From Eutreptiella sp. 'Long Island Sound 2002' (lineage: Eukaryota; Euglenozoa; Euglenophyceae; Eutreptiales; Eutreptiaceae): 64,000 nt of DNA. Shown piece after piece: positions 1 through 9,962 of this stretch. The stretch's first letter is position 1; each line of letters begins with the position of its first letter. Below the pieces are notes generated by a model that saw nothing but the letters and a program-made list of their open reading frames with translations, had not been told where the DNA came from and made no database searches. The stretch is taken from contig OZ038385.1 in NCBI GenBank assembly GCA_964036045.1, forward strand, positions 28,976,853 through 29,040,852, written 5' to 3'. The position numbers and the translations under genes are program-made.

Positions 1-184
1 CATTCTTTATCTCACATCAGTGCGTGTATCACACATGCAGACATCCGTCATTTTACTGGCGTGTTCCATCTGGTGTATTATACATCTGGTTCACTGACTT
101 CACTGAAAATACATGTGCATAGCGCAGGAATTGCATTCACAAATATTCAAAACACATGATGGTTTGGCAGTGTGCGCGAGCTGT
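1..184. other. Non-coding flank beyond the 3' end of the Penelope-like element
   Basis: I see no gene, telomeric tract or repeat here. It lies immediately downstream, on the minus strand, of the stop codon of the RT reading frame, so part of it may be the element's 3' untranslated region. No target-site duplication could be identified because the other end of the element is complex. Confidence 0.4.
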
Positions 185-2398
185 TCAGGCGACGCGGCGG
201 CGCTTACTCTGGCTGCAGTTGCCATTTTCAGCTGCTGCCCTGCAATTCAACAACAGGCTGGCATCCATAGACAAACTGTCTGCAGCTGGCTGGACATTCC
301 CCAGATCATTCAGGGTTTTTACCAGCGCTCTGTGCCAGTGCTTCCTGAGATTTGGCTGTGGACGGTTGACTGCAAACAGTTTGGTCCCAGGAATTGATTG
401 TTTGATCTGTTGGTTCAGTCTGTGAAGTGGATCTCCATACTTCAGGGGAATACACGCCTCATATGGCACTCTCCACACATGGATGCGAAAAAATTCCAAA
501 AAACTACCCACCCCCCTACCCTTTGTTTTGGAATTTCGTGTCATGTATCTGTTCTTCTCAGACCAACCCACAGGCAAGGAACTGTAGAGCATTTTGGGGT
601 ACCCTAGCCTGCGTCAGGCCCCATTCATCCTCTTTACATCCGCCAGAAAATATCGTTCATGGGAGTTAGTACGAAGGAAACGTACCCCGTCCCCCCGTCT
701 CCACCCGAGTTTTGTACCTCGGGGGGTATTGCTGGACCAGGGGATGTATGTGGCACTGTTTGTAGGCTTGAAATGGGTACAGTACCTCGGTTCATGCAGG
801 TCCAAGACATGTAGGTCCAGAAAAATGATATCCGCTGACACACGCAGAGCCAAAACCTCAAAAGGCAGGTGTGGGGGGTACCAAGAGGAAAGCATTGCAG
901 TGATCTGCGGCGTATGGGCGCGGTGGTGAATACACGCGCCATCGTCGATAAATCTCAGCAAAATGCATGGCAGTGCCCTCTGCCCCAGACGTTCAAAACA
1001 GCGCAGCGCTAGGTTAGCCCAGGCTGGGGCGCAATTCGTCCCCATGGAGAAGCCCTGGGCCTGCCTGTAAATTCCACTGCCTGTGGCCTTAAAAATATTA
1101 TGAGTAAAAATTAGGTGCAGGAAAACCTCATGCAGGGAAACCTCGGGATCGTACTGCATATTGAAAAATGGGAATGAGGTATCAATGAATCGAAACCATC
1201 GTTCACCAATCGGCTCAGTGAGCCATCGCACATATGCACGCTCATGTAATGTGATCTCAAAATTATTCAGACATGTGTTCTTCCACTCATCGTGCCAATA
1301 GCGGAACGCTTTGCTCAAATCACTGAACGTAAAATTTGTGTACAGGGCAGTGAAATCAAAGGAGGTCAGGACATACTGATCGTGGTCCCCATCCACCCAA
1401 TGTTTGAAATTGTGTATGCGCTGTACAAAACCCAGTGTATCCGTGGGGGGGGCGTTCTTGGCGTCTTGCCAAGCATCGAAGCGCAAAAATATTTTCCCCA
1501 ACGTGCTCAAAATGATTGATGGGCAGGTAGTGAACCAGCTTGTGAGTGCTGTGATCGGTCTCGAAGGCTACGAATTTTCACGAATGGATTTTCTCTTGTG
1601 GGTCTTCACTTGCATGTAGAAAATTGGCATTTTCAAAGGCGGCGACCTTTCAAAGAAGTTTTACAACAACTCGGTTAGTGGTTCGTCCACGTTGTGGGAT
1701 TCCAGCAGGGTGATGGCTGTTATGGCGATGTCCCGTCTCCACACCTTAGCCTGGTCAGTCCACATCAATTCTTGATTGGTTGTGAAGTCCCGAAGCTTGT
1801 GGTATACGGGGTCTCCATTTTTGTGGACCACACCCATGTTGTTCGTTTGTTCAATGAGGTATGTCTTGAGAGACATCACAACTTGATCCCCGTCTTTGTC
1901 AGCAGCAACAATTGCGTGTGTGTTTAGGAACTCATGCACGCATCCAGCATGCCAAATAGCACCACGAGAGGGGGGACGTTGCTCAGCAAAATCGCTGAGC
2001 GTGAACATGAAAGTATCATGGCACTTGTTGAGGAAATTTTCGATCGCGAACGACTCCGCTCCAAATTTTTGTAGCACACACGGAGGTGGGTCTCGACCGC
2101 TCTTCCAAAACAACGAAGGATGTGGGAATGACCGGTAGATGTCCACCTTCTTTGGTTCCTTTGCAAAATCCAGCGACCATAGAAGCACACGGCGCATCTC
2201 CATAGCCTCGGATGTGAGCGCCTTCAATGAACGCTTTATAGATGGACCAGGGAATGAATGGGGCACAAATTTTCCTCCGAGCGATAGCAGCATGCGAAGG
2301 TATGGCGAAATTGGTTGAGACAAAACGTCTCCTTGCAAGACGGTAGGCACGAAAGGCTTGAGGTGTAGTTCAATGCTGGGAAAGGCTTTGAAATCCAT
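185..2398 (-). pseudogene. Penelope-like reverse transcriptase (decayed)
   Basis: One reading frame runs from the ATG at 2398 to 185, broken by TAA at 1661-1663, TAG at 1568-1570 and TGA at 614-616. The open frame also extends upstream of 2398 and overlaps the end of ORF1, so the true start could be earlier or depend on frameshifting. Visible RT landmarks, in order, are PIFYMQVKTHK near 1620 (the family's P-x-FY-x-x-x-K-x-HK block), SFDFTALYTN with a catalytic Asp (about residue 52 of the 1510-614 segment), QGFSMGTNCAP (152-162), RFIDDG with the catalytic Asp pair (187-192) and IIFLDLHV. After the TGA, the thumb-like LGYPKMLYSS and RPQPNLRKHW blocks continue to a KRRRVA C-terminus. No GIY-YIG endonuclease is visible. 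The product would copy element RNA at a free DNA 3' end. Confidence 0.8.
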
Positions 2399-2451
2399 GT
2401 CACTTTCAGCAATTTCTTTCGGGCAACGCGTCTTGTCCCACTCACGTTTTC

Positions 2452-3489
2452 TTATCTCTTGCTTCTTTGACCGCGTTTCTTTGGTGTGGGTGTTCGGAAG
2501 CGGAGTTTCTTTGACTTTGGCGATTTTGCTTGCTTCTTCCCGCGGGTTTTGCTTCTTCCTCGCCTTCCATTTAGTGAGCTTCCGGTGCTGCTTCGTGTCG
2601 TTGAGGTACTTGAGCTCCTTTTCGTTGAGGTACTGCTTGAGGCGGAGTCTTCTCGCCTTCTCCCTCTTTTCGAACTCGAGCGTACCACGTTTTTTGATTT
2701 TGTAGCGAGCTCCGGTCGGTTGATCACCATTTTTTGTAGTGCACGGCGAATGGCAAGTATTTGGTCATCCATTTCGAGTCCACTTTGAAAGCCTTCACGC
2801 ATAATTTCCTCAAAGACGGTTTTTTGTTCCACTTGCATAAGACGGTCCGCTTCTTTCTTTTTGATGTTCTCTTCCCACCTGGTGTATTGTTTCTCACCAT
2901 TATCATTGATCGATCGTAAGCTTACGACAATTTGTGTGAGTGCTTTATCACGTTCTTCAACGAGATCACGGCGTGCTGTGTTGGTGTTCATTCCCCATTG
3001 CGCACATTCATCAACCATGGAACTAAAATGTGCATGCACCTTGCCAGGTGCCGTGCTTGCCAAGTCCCGCACACGAGCATCATCATTGGCTCTTTGTTTT
3101 TTGAGGAGTTCAATTTTGGTGTAGTAGAACTCTTCGTGCACCTTCTTTTGAGACTCTTCGGCAATGACGTTCATCACTTTGTTGGCACCATCGTAAAATT
3201 GGTCCTTTTTGGCCTTGAATGTGTTGTTCCGGTAGTAAAGCATCTTTCGGATTGCAAGGTCACAATTCTTGGCTTTTTCGGCGGCCATGAGGTAGGTAAC
3301 AACGTCCAAACGGATCGCTTGTGGCACGGCTTGGAGTTGCCACTTTGGTTTGTGGTTTTGACGCTTAAAAGACGTATCGGCGATCGGTAAAACACGACGT
3401 TTTCGGAATTTTTTAAGATGAGCTTTGAGCTTGTCCTCGCCGGAAAATCCTGAGAAGGGGTCCTCAATCAGAAAATCAGCGGTGGTCAC
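2452..3489 (-). CDS. Penelope-like element ORF1, basic coiled-coil-like protein
   Basis: This is an intact 345-codon frame directly upstream of the RT frame on the same strand. The N-terminal two thirds are rich in Lys, Glu and Gln with heptad-like charge patterns, suggesting a coiled coil. The last ~80 residues are a highly basic Ser/Arg/Lys tail ending in KKRGQRSKR, consistent with nucleic-acid binding or nuclear import. I recognise no enzymatic motif. The stop at 2452-2454 overlaps the upstream extension of the RT frame, which lies in a different phase, so RT could be expressed by frameshift, re-initiation or from its own ATG at 2398. The first ~20 codons are also present as an inverted copy at 3593-3650. 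Confidence 0.65.
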   Translation of the reverse strand: MTTADFLIEDPFSGFSGEDKLKAHLKKFRKRRVLPIADTSFKRQNHKPKWQLQAVPQAIRLDVVTYLMAAEKAKNCDLAIRKMLYYRNNTFKAKKDQFYDGANKVMNVIAEESQKKVHEEFYYTKIELLKKQRANDDARVRDLASTAPGKVHAHFSSMVDECAQWGMNTNTARRDLVEERDKALTQIVVSLRSINDNGEKQYTRWEENIKKKEADRLMQVEQKTVFEEIMREGFQSGLEMDDQILAIRRALQKMVINRPELATKSKNVVRSSSKRGRRREDSASSSTSTKRSSSTSTTRSSTGSSLNGRRGRSKTRGKKQAKSPKSKKLRFRTPTPKKRGQRSKR

Positions 3490-3650
3490 GGGCTACTTAA
3501 CACACGGCTCACATGCAAGCGTCCACAAACAAAGCCAAAAAACGAGACCGGTTTCGGCCCAACACTAGGCCCTCATCAGTCTGAGCATGAGATTTCTGAT
3601 TGAGGACCCCTTCTCAGGATTTTCCGGCGAGGACAAGCTCAAAGCTCATC
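3418..3650. repeat. Inverted repeat of the ORF1 5' end (3418-3473 and 3593-3650)
   Basis: The sequence reading GATGAGCTTTGAGC... on the plus strand at 3418-3473 recurs as its reverse complement at 3593-3650, essentially without mismatch over ~56 bases. The ~120-base spacer holds the hammerhead-like motif. The second copy lacks the rest of ORF1 and runs directly into the next element. Penelope-like elements are known for partial head-to-head or tandem copies at their ends, so this is probably a by-product of integration. Confidence 0.85.
3543..3583 (-). ncRNA. Candidate type I hammerhead ribozyme of the Penelope-like element
   Basis: On the minus strand the motif CTGATGA (complement of 3573-3579) is followed by a GGGCC...GGGCC hairpin with one bulged G, then GAAAC (complement of 3551-3555) and CGGTC. 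This is the conserved hammerhead core order. Stem III would be only ACC/GGT with no loop, the minimal form known from Penelope-like retroelements and thought to work as a dimer. Cleavage would fall after the C at 3546. Stem I is weak: two pairs (3545/3580, 3544/3581), then a mismatch. It sits on the coding strand about 55 bases upstream of ORF1, the expected place. No folding could be run. Confidence 0.6.
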
Positions 3651-3663
3651 CGGAAAAATTCCA

Positions 3664-4918
3664 AAAAAAATGGCGGGGTACAAGCGGAACACGCACACGA
3701 ACACACACACACCCCAACACCCCAGCCAGGAGTGGCGGGGCGCAGCCGAAACCCCAGCCCAAGCACACACACCCACACCACACATCCCAGCCAGGAGTGG
3801 CGGGGTACAAGCGGAGCAGGCACACAAACACACAAACACCCCAACACCCGGGGCCAGGAGTGGCGGGCCGCAGCCGAAACCGAGCCCGAGCACACACACC
3901 CACGCCGCACACCCCAGCCAGGAGTGGTGGGGTACAAGCGGGGCGCGCACACAAGCACACACACACCCCAACACCCCAGCCATGAGTGGCGGGGCGCAGC
4001 TAAGACCCGAGCCAAACACACACACCCACACCACACACCCCAGCTGGGAAAGGCGGGGTAAAAGCAGAGCGCGCACACAAACACACACACACCCGGACAC
4101 CCCAACCAGGAGTGGCGAGGCGCAGCCAAAACCTGAGCCCAAGCACACACACCCACACCACACACCCAAGCCAGGAGTGGCCGGGTACAAGTGGAGCGGG
4201 CGCACGAACACGCACACACCCCAACACCCCAGCCAGGAGTGGCAGGGCGCCCGAAACCCGAGCCCAAGCACACACACCCACACCGCACACCCCAGCCAGG
4301 AGTGGCAGGGTACAAGCAGAGCGGGCACACAAACACACACACACCCCTTCACCCCAGCCAGGAGTGGCGGGGCACAGCCGAAACTCGAGCCCAAAGACAA
4401 GCCAGACCCAAACACAAACACCACACAACAGTAGGAAACCCAGTTTGTCCATAGCCCGGGCACTGAGGCAGCCCTTGCCATGCAGGTGACCCGGCCAGAC
4501 GAGATCCAGAGCCCGGGGGTAAGGCTCTATCCTAATACCTGCGCTGCTTTGGGACTCGAGGCGGAGCGTGCGACACCCAAGCGCCTCGGATCCCCAGTAC
4601 CAAGAACATGCATGCATGCCTTGGGAACGGGATACGCCAGGAAGTCCGCTGAACCTCTAGGGCTCCGCTCAAAGGAGGGGATGTGCGCAAGCACGGGGGC
4701 ACACCCTCCTGGCGAGACAAACACGTCACGCTGGCGGCGATCAGCACTCCCGGTGTTGCCCGGGGCCGCTTTGTTGGGGGCCACCAGTCAGGTCAAGCGG
4801 GATGTAAGCCGCCTCCCCTCTTCACGCGCGAAACCTCTTCCTGTTCGTCACAGGGGCGACGCCATGGAGGAACCATGGGGCGCCTCTCCACGACCGAGTG
4901 CACCTACCTACCTACCTT
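3664..4918 (+). mobile_element. 5'-truncated non-LTR element copy 1 with (ACCT)n tail
   Basis: The segment 4436-4918 matches, in inverted orientation, the 3' ends of the copies at 12856-13500 and 17016-17650. It has the same G/C-rich body and the same terminal GAGTGCACCTACC followed by a tetranucleotide tail (ACCT)n at about 4900-4918. In this orientation the tail is the 3' end, as in a LINE-type insertion. Upstream, a unit that is single in the other two copies is expanded into a tandem array (3672-4400). The tail cuts directly into the aspartic-protease reading frame of the neighbouring retroelement, so this insertion is younger than that element. Confidence 0.7.
3672..4400. repeat. Minisatellite inside non-LTR copy 1 (two alternating ~60-bp subunits)
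   Basis: About a dozen subunits share the block CCCAGCCAGGAGTGGCGGGG. They alternate between a form followed by a GCAGCC-AAAC-CAAGCACACAC stretch and one followed by TACAAGCGG and another CA-rich stretch, giving a higher-order period near 125 bp. The same block occurs once, as a reverse complement, in the 3' regions of copies 2 and 3 (near 13402 and 17562). The array is therefore a local expansion of element sequence. Long open frames on both strands here are products of the repeat. Confidence 0.85.
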
Positions 4919-5648
4919 TTGCAACCACCTGTAAGTGGGAAACATGATGTACATTCTCAGAACGCCCATGCTGATAATGGGGCTTATTGCGACGAAGTTT
5001 CGCACATTCTGCCTGCACATATCCATCATATCCTGGCACGACGGCCAGCCCGTACCGAACCATAAATGGCAAACCCAAAATCAGGCGGGGCCCAATGGCA
5101 GCTACGTATACAAAAACATCCACGCATTTGAATATTTTAAGTTTTCCATTTTTGGTGTAAACCGGCACAGAAACTGTCAGTTTCACGCCCTTATCACCAC
5201 CCTTGAGGCGGGATTTTCCCGCCGTTACCAACAAGATTGGGTGTGGGGCATCTTCAAGGGGATTGTTTTGAAACAGCTCATATCCACCAATGGCTACGAG
5301 CTCACTTCCTGTGTCCCCAAGGGCCAGAGTGACAATGGTTTCCTTGTCCATCGCATCAGGGAATTGTACCCGTGCTTGTACAAGTACTTCCCTCCTCATC
5401 TTGGACCAACGTTTGCCCCTGGTACGTGGTTCCCGGTATATCTCCTCATCAAGGTCGTCCAGTTTGATCACAGTCCCGTTGGCAAACTCGGCTCCTTGAC
5501 CCACATTCAGCACCTGATGCGCTCCCACATGGTATAATTTCCTCCGTGTAGGTAACGGTAGGTCAGGCAAGGACATCGGGGCGGTACTACGCCACTTCCG
5601 GAACTTATCCAGTTTTTGGTGGAGGCGGCGATGTCGCCTGGCCCCCAA
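4908..5648 (-). pseudogene. Retroelement aspartic protease (retropepsin-like), truncated by insertion
   Basis: This 246-codon open frame contains ALGDTGSELVAIGG, the active-site Asp-Thr-Gly with the usual hydrophobic surround, and about 75 residues later RLILGLPFMVRYGLAVVPG, which fits the conserved ILG block of retropepsins. The domain would act as a dimer to cut the gag-pol polyprotein. The last residues and the stop come from the inserted tetranucleotide tail at 4908-4918, so the true C-terminus and the RT are lost. Upstream, the same phase continues without a stop to 5892, linking it to the zinc-knuckle region. Confidence 0.75.
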
Positions 5649-6656
5649 TGGAGCTGAGGGGCAGTCTTGGGCCCAGTGGCCCTTTCCACCAGACTTCTTG
5701 CATATGTCCTTGGACTGTGGTCTGCTTCGAGGTTCAGACCCTGCCCGCGACTCTCGGCCCTGGCTTCGACTCCTGGGTCTCCCCCGTTCAGGATAACGAT
5801 CCTTGCTTGAACTTCGCCCTCGCTCGCGATCCGGTGGTTTGTCATACCCAGGAGTATGCCCTCGCTCACTTCTGCGATCTCCATTGCGTAGTCAACCGTC
5901 AGCACTGGACCGCCCTGGGCTCTGACCACAGTCCTGTCCACTTTTACGGCGATCCGGCTGCTGGCAATCCTTCGAGGTATGGTCAGTGGCACCGCAATTG
6001 TAACACCCCAATTTATGAGGACAGTCCTTTTGAGTGTGCTCCGTAGACTTGCAGTTGAAGCATCGAACCTCGGATTTGAGCTTGGCGGTAATGTGTGACC
6101 GACTTGACAGTACACTGCCATGCGGAGAATTTCTCCTGTCGTCAAAACGAGATTGAGATGGCCCCCGGCCTCCGTTTTCTCCTCCACTGCGATCCTTGCT
6201 GTCCCTTCTGCGGTATTGGGACCTGGGAGTACCATCTTGATGTTGTCGACCGTCATCATGTCGATCACGGCTGCCATTTCGACGTTTTCGGCTGCCGTCT
6301 CGGCGGCCCTGGCTGCCATCCCGGCGTGAACGGTGCTCATCCCATCCCCTGGATCGTGATCCATCCGTGGAAACTGCCCGTACACTGGCCGCGTCATCCG
6401 TCAAAAACTCCTCCTCCATCTCAGCATACTCCCCCGATCTTAGGAAAGGCATGACATGCATAAACAGTTCCCAATCATTGAATTCCAGGCCTCCGTGATC
6501 TGCCTGAACTCGATAAATTTTTTGCCATGCTGCCTTAGTTGCAGCATCCTTTGGGCATTCTTTCACATGTCTCTGAAGCTCCTTGATGAGTCGGTCACGA
6601 GCTTGTCTGTGGGTGACGCCCCCCGCCCACCACACTGCCCTCCTCTGACCAGTCAT
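5649..6656 (-). pseudogene. Gag nucleocapsid region with CCHC zinc knuckles
   Basis: Translation shows CFNCKSTEHTQKDC and CYNCGATDHTSKDC, two canonical CCHC knuckles. After a TGA at 5892-5894, in the same phase and just before the protease, comes a third knuckle-like CKKSGGKGHWAQDC whose second Cys is replaced by Ser (5685-5726). Between the capsid and the knuckles lies an Arg/Asp/Gly/Ser-rich linker of about 90 residues. Zinc knuckles package element RNA. The phase differs from that of the capsid region, so a frameshift lies near 6600-6650. Confidence 0.75.
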
Positions 6657-7617
6657 TCATGAAATCTGTCCACGAGAGGGTCGTGAGGGGTTCACTGGGC
6701 AATGATCGTCTTCTCCACTTCGCTCCAGATTTGTGGATGTTCACCATGCGACGTACAGTGATGTCTTGCCATAGCTCCTCCAGGGATAGACCTTCTCTCG
6801 GTTTTTTTTTGGCATGGCTGTCACGGACGTCTTCATTTGTCAGCGCCGCCAGAAGGATGTCAGACTGATGTTTCTCATGGAATCGCTCAGCGTAATGGAC
6901 CCTCCATTCATTGAATCGTTTGATCCACGCCTCTTGCGTCGCTCGTTCGCAATTCCAAGTGGCCACTTTGGCCATCTTTTTCAGTACTTCATTTACTTGG
7001 TGATCAAGCCACGAATTTGTTTGTGTTTCAAACATATCCTGTTCCGTCCGCGGGGCCTCACCAGAATCCTTCAAGTATTTCTGCAACTCATCCATCAATG
7101 GCACTGCCCGGACCTACTTGAACGCTCGCATGTCATCTGGTACACCTGTAGGGCGTACTCTGTACTTCATCTTCATGTCATCGGCGCTCCTGCGTACCAT
7201 ATTAGGCACAAAATGCCCATCCTTCACATATGGCGCAACCTGCAACCACATCAGTGGATTTTCTTTGCGGCACCAATCTCGTGGAGGTTGGTCCGAGCTA
7301 TTGCCCATGGCACTCGCCACCTCGTATGGGTGTGCATACGGGCGCACCATCACAGATGCCTCACTTCTCGTGGGCAACGGGGCCGCGTGGTGCGTGCATG
7401 GCACCGAGCTCAGTGGCGGCTCTGGATGGTCTGAGACCACAAACAATGCTCCGAGGACGTCATGCGCTGCTGTCTGAGCTCGTGGTGCTGCAGCAGTGGG
7501 TGCTGCAGCCCCATGTGAGAAGCCTGGACACAGTGAAAGCGGCAATCTGGGCTCGCACATCCTGCATTGCCTGTTCCACCTGTATTTTGTCCGCCTTCTC
7601 CTTCTGTATTTCTTCAA
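6595..7617 (-). pseudogene. Gag capsid-like region
   Basis: Two open stretches in one phase, 7617-7117 and 7104-6595, are separated only by TAG at 7114-7116. The second stretch (starting MDELQKYLKDSGEAPRTEQD) is predicted helical, with a WIKRFNEWRVHYAERF block, and resembles retrotransposon capsid sequence in composition and position, directly before the zinc knuckles. The first stretch contains WCRKENPLMWLQVAPYVKDG. I cannot assign a subfamily. Within 7655-7490 the neighbouring phase reads better as coiled coil, so an indel lies near 7655. Confidence 0.55.
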
Positions 7618-7623
7618 TGTAAG

Positions 7624-9180
7624 TCATACGGGACTCCACGTCGCTTTGTCGATCTTCTCATTTTGTGTGGCTTTGACCCTTCTGATTTTATCTTCCAACG
7701 CTCTGAGATCGTCAGAATTTGTGAAGTTGAGGTCCTGAAAAGCCTCACCAAGGCGCTCGCGATCAGCCCTGTGATCCTTGTCGGAATCTGGGAGCTGCTG
7801 TGTGAGGGTACCTATTTGCGTCTTCAAGTCCTCCCTCTTGACTTTCTCATTGTGGTTCTTAATCTTCGCTTGGTCAAGGCGATCGATACTCTCCTGCACG
7901 CTTTCAGGAACGCCCTGTATCGCCCCGGGATCGTTCTCATTAGCCTGTGCCACTTCAGATTTGGTGGCCTTCTTGCACTGCATTTTGTGTTGCATATTTT
8001 CCACGCGGGCTAAATTGGTACTCAGTGCGCATGAGGCGTCCTTCAAAGACTTGTTTTGTGCAGCGGTTGCACTCGCCAGCTCCATCTTCGTGGCATACAC
8101 CAGATCCAGCTGCACCCTCAGGGCTGTAGTGTCTATAGTGCCCGGGCTCGGACTCTTTGGGCCCTGTGGGGTGCCCTGGGAGCGATTGTCTGCTCCACTG
8201 ACCTTGGCTGACTCTGCATAAGCCAGCAACCATGATTCCATCTCTGTGGCCTTGGCCATTAAGCCCTGTGTCTGGGCAACGAGCTGGGTGTGTGATTTCT
8301 GCATGTACTGCACCCTTTCCTCAATTTGCCTGCTAGTGTCGTCCACCTGTTTCATTGCGGCTTCTGGCTTAGCGACTGCAGCAGTGTGGACACCATGAAT
8401 CTGCATGTGGATCACCTGGTTGATTCGGGTTTCGTTCTCCATGGCAGCCTTGACCTTCTGTCCAGCAGTGCTCAGTCGGCCCTCAGTTTCATAGACCTTG
8501 TTGGCCACAGTGTCAATTGCCTGCTTCACCTCTTGGACAGGAGTTGCCACATCCTTCACACTGATCATGTCTCTCTCCATTCTGGCAGCCATTGTCTCCA
8601 CCCGTTGGGATTCGAAGGCGATGGTTCGCACCGCTTCTGCCTGCTTGTCTTTCTGGCCTTTAGCCTCCCGTGCGCCCTGGGCAGCATCCTCCGCATGCTG
8701 CTTTATGGCCCCTTCAGTGGCTATCACCCTGGCCACCGCCGTGTTGGCAGTCTGAGCTGCCTTCACCGCCCTGTTGCTGAATTCCTCGATTCGTCTTGCC
8801 ATCGTGGCGTCCCCTGAAGGGGTGTTGTGTTCTGGATGTGGTGCCCTGACATTCTGCCGCTCTAACTCGTGAATTCGTGCGCCCAGGCTATCCACCTCGT
8901 GCGTTGCTGCACCCTTGTGGACGTTAAACGTCTTCTCCAACTTGTCAATCCACTTCTCCGCTCGTTCAACCCAAGACTCAAGAATCTGGTTTTGCGTCGT
9001 TGGAATAGCTTCGTTAGCCTCTTTCTCTAACGTAGATATCCTTTGCTCCAGCTTACTTTCGTGATGAGCCTCTCTTCGCTGGAGGTCGGCACAGTCTCGG
9101 CCACGAGCGGCCTCCTGCTGCTGCATTCGTGCTGCCAATGTATTGACTTGTACCTCCAACTCGTTCATCCGCTCATCCAA
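7624..9180 (-). pseudogene. Long coiled-coil region of the gag-like polyprotein
   Basis: This 518-codon frame is dominated by Ala, Glu, Gln, Lys and Arg with heptad-like spacing throughout, so a long coiled coil is likely. No catalytic motif is visible. It lies in the same phase as the 9621-9238 frame upstream, from which it is separated by TAG at 9238-9240 and TGA at 9208-9210, and it leads into the capsid-like part. Coiled coils before capsid would serve particle assembly. It ends at TGA 7624-7626, but the coiled-coil pattern carries on in another phase, indicating a small indel near 7655. Confidence 0.6.
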
Positions 9181-9237
9181 TCCACGATGGTCCGCAAGGA
9201 GTGCATTTCATTTGGATGTACCTTGTCTGTCGACTTC

Positions 9238-9962
9238 CTAGACCCGGGTCTGCACCACCTGGATCGCCTTCTCCAGCCCGGCTGGCATCTCCACCACACG
9301 TGACGCATCCTTGGTCTCCAAAGTTGTCACTATCCTTGACAACTGGTCCAATTGCCTCACGATGTCACCGACGTCGATGTCCGACGCTCGTTTCGACACC
9401 TCTGGTCTGGTCTGCTTGGCCGTCATCTTATGGATGGCCCTCTTGACGATGGTGTCGATGGTGGCGTCCGGTAGGGCCAAGATATCAACTAGGGAACGTT
9501 CATCAGGACAATGCCGCTTGCGCTGTATGAATGTAGTAGGCTTTCGCGGTGGCGGTGGTGGCATATCCGTTGACGAGGGACGGGACCTGGTGGGCACATA
9601 GGTGATCTTCTTGTTTCCCAAGCCAAATGAGGCACTTTTGGCTGTTTCACCATAGCTGACCCGCCGATTTACAGGGATATTTGTCCGTGTGCTGCCTCGT
9701 CTATTTCATCTCCAAACAGAGTTTCTGAAATGTGAGTCAATTTGGCTCCCATTGGCCCAGTTTGGGTTTTCAATAATGATCTTTTGGTCTCAGTGTGGAT
9801 TCGGGTGAGCAATTGCTCAACTTCTTGGTCCCATTCTTCCATTTCGGCTCTATGGATTTCCTGAGCGCTCATGTGTCTCAGAGGGGATCGGCTTGTACTG
9901 CTACCATGTAATGGAGTAGCCCCTGAAACTTCCATTTTGGTGCCTTGCTCTACGTTAACCAA
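9238..9962 (-). pseudogene. N-terminal part of the gag-like polyprotein
   Basis: Two open frames lie end to end in different phases: 9962-9669 (98 codons, starting MVNVEQGTKMEVSG) and 9621-9238 (starting near GNKKITYVPTRSRP). The second phase is open upstream to about 9700, so a frameshift near 9700 probably joins them. The content is hydrophilic, with one helical stretch and a proline run. No domain is recognised. I assign it to gag because it continues into the coiled coil with only stop codons between. Confidence 0.45.

Larger units (their letters stand above)
185..3583 (-). mobile_element. Penelope-like retroelement, apparently lacking GIY-YIG endonuclease
   Basis: Reading on the minus strand, the order is a hammerhead-like motif (3543-3583), a basic ORF1 (3489-2452) and a Penelope-type RT (2398-185). 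The RT has the family's characteristic motifs rather than those of LTR or LINE elements. The region after the RT shows no GIY-YIG motif and ends in a basic tail, so this looks like the endonuclease-lacking branch, which is known in other eukaryotes to associate with chromosome ends. The 5' end is bordered by a ~56-bp inverted copy of the first part of ORF1. The RT carries at least three in-frame stops, so this copy is dead. Confidence 0.75.
4919..9962 (-). mobile_element. Truncated, decayed gag-protease portion of an LTR-type retroelement
   Basis: On the minus strand the order is an N-terminal segment (9962-9669), a spacer and long coiled coil (9621-7624), a capsid-like region (7617-6595), zinc knuckles (6656-5685) and an aspartic protease (5648-4919). 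This is the gag-PR order of Ty3/gypsy-type or related retroelements. RT, RNase H and integrase would lie below 4919 but are absent, because the frame runs straight into the (ACCT)n tail of non-LTR copy 1. Several in-frame stops and at least three phase changes show long decay. I could not define an LTR above 9962. Confidence 0.75.

Noticed and set aside
185-2398. Non-standard genetic code (TAA/TAG as Gln, TGA as Trp)
   Set aside because: Intact long frames in the same window use CAA, CAG and TGG freely and end in ordinary stops. The stops are confined to decayed elements that also have frameshifts.
3664-4440. CRISPR-like array of regularly spaced direct repeats
   Set aside because: The spacers are themselves repeated, the sequence lies in a retroelement 3' region of a eukaryote, and there are no cas genes.
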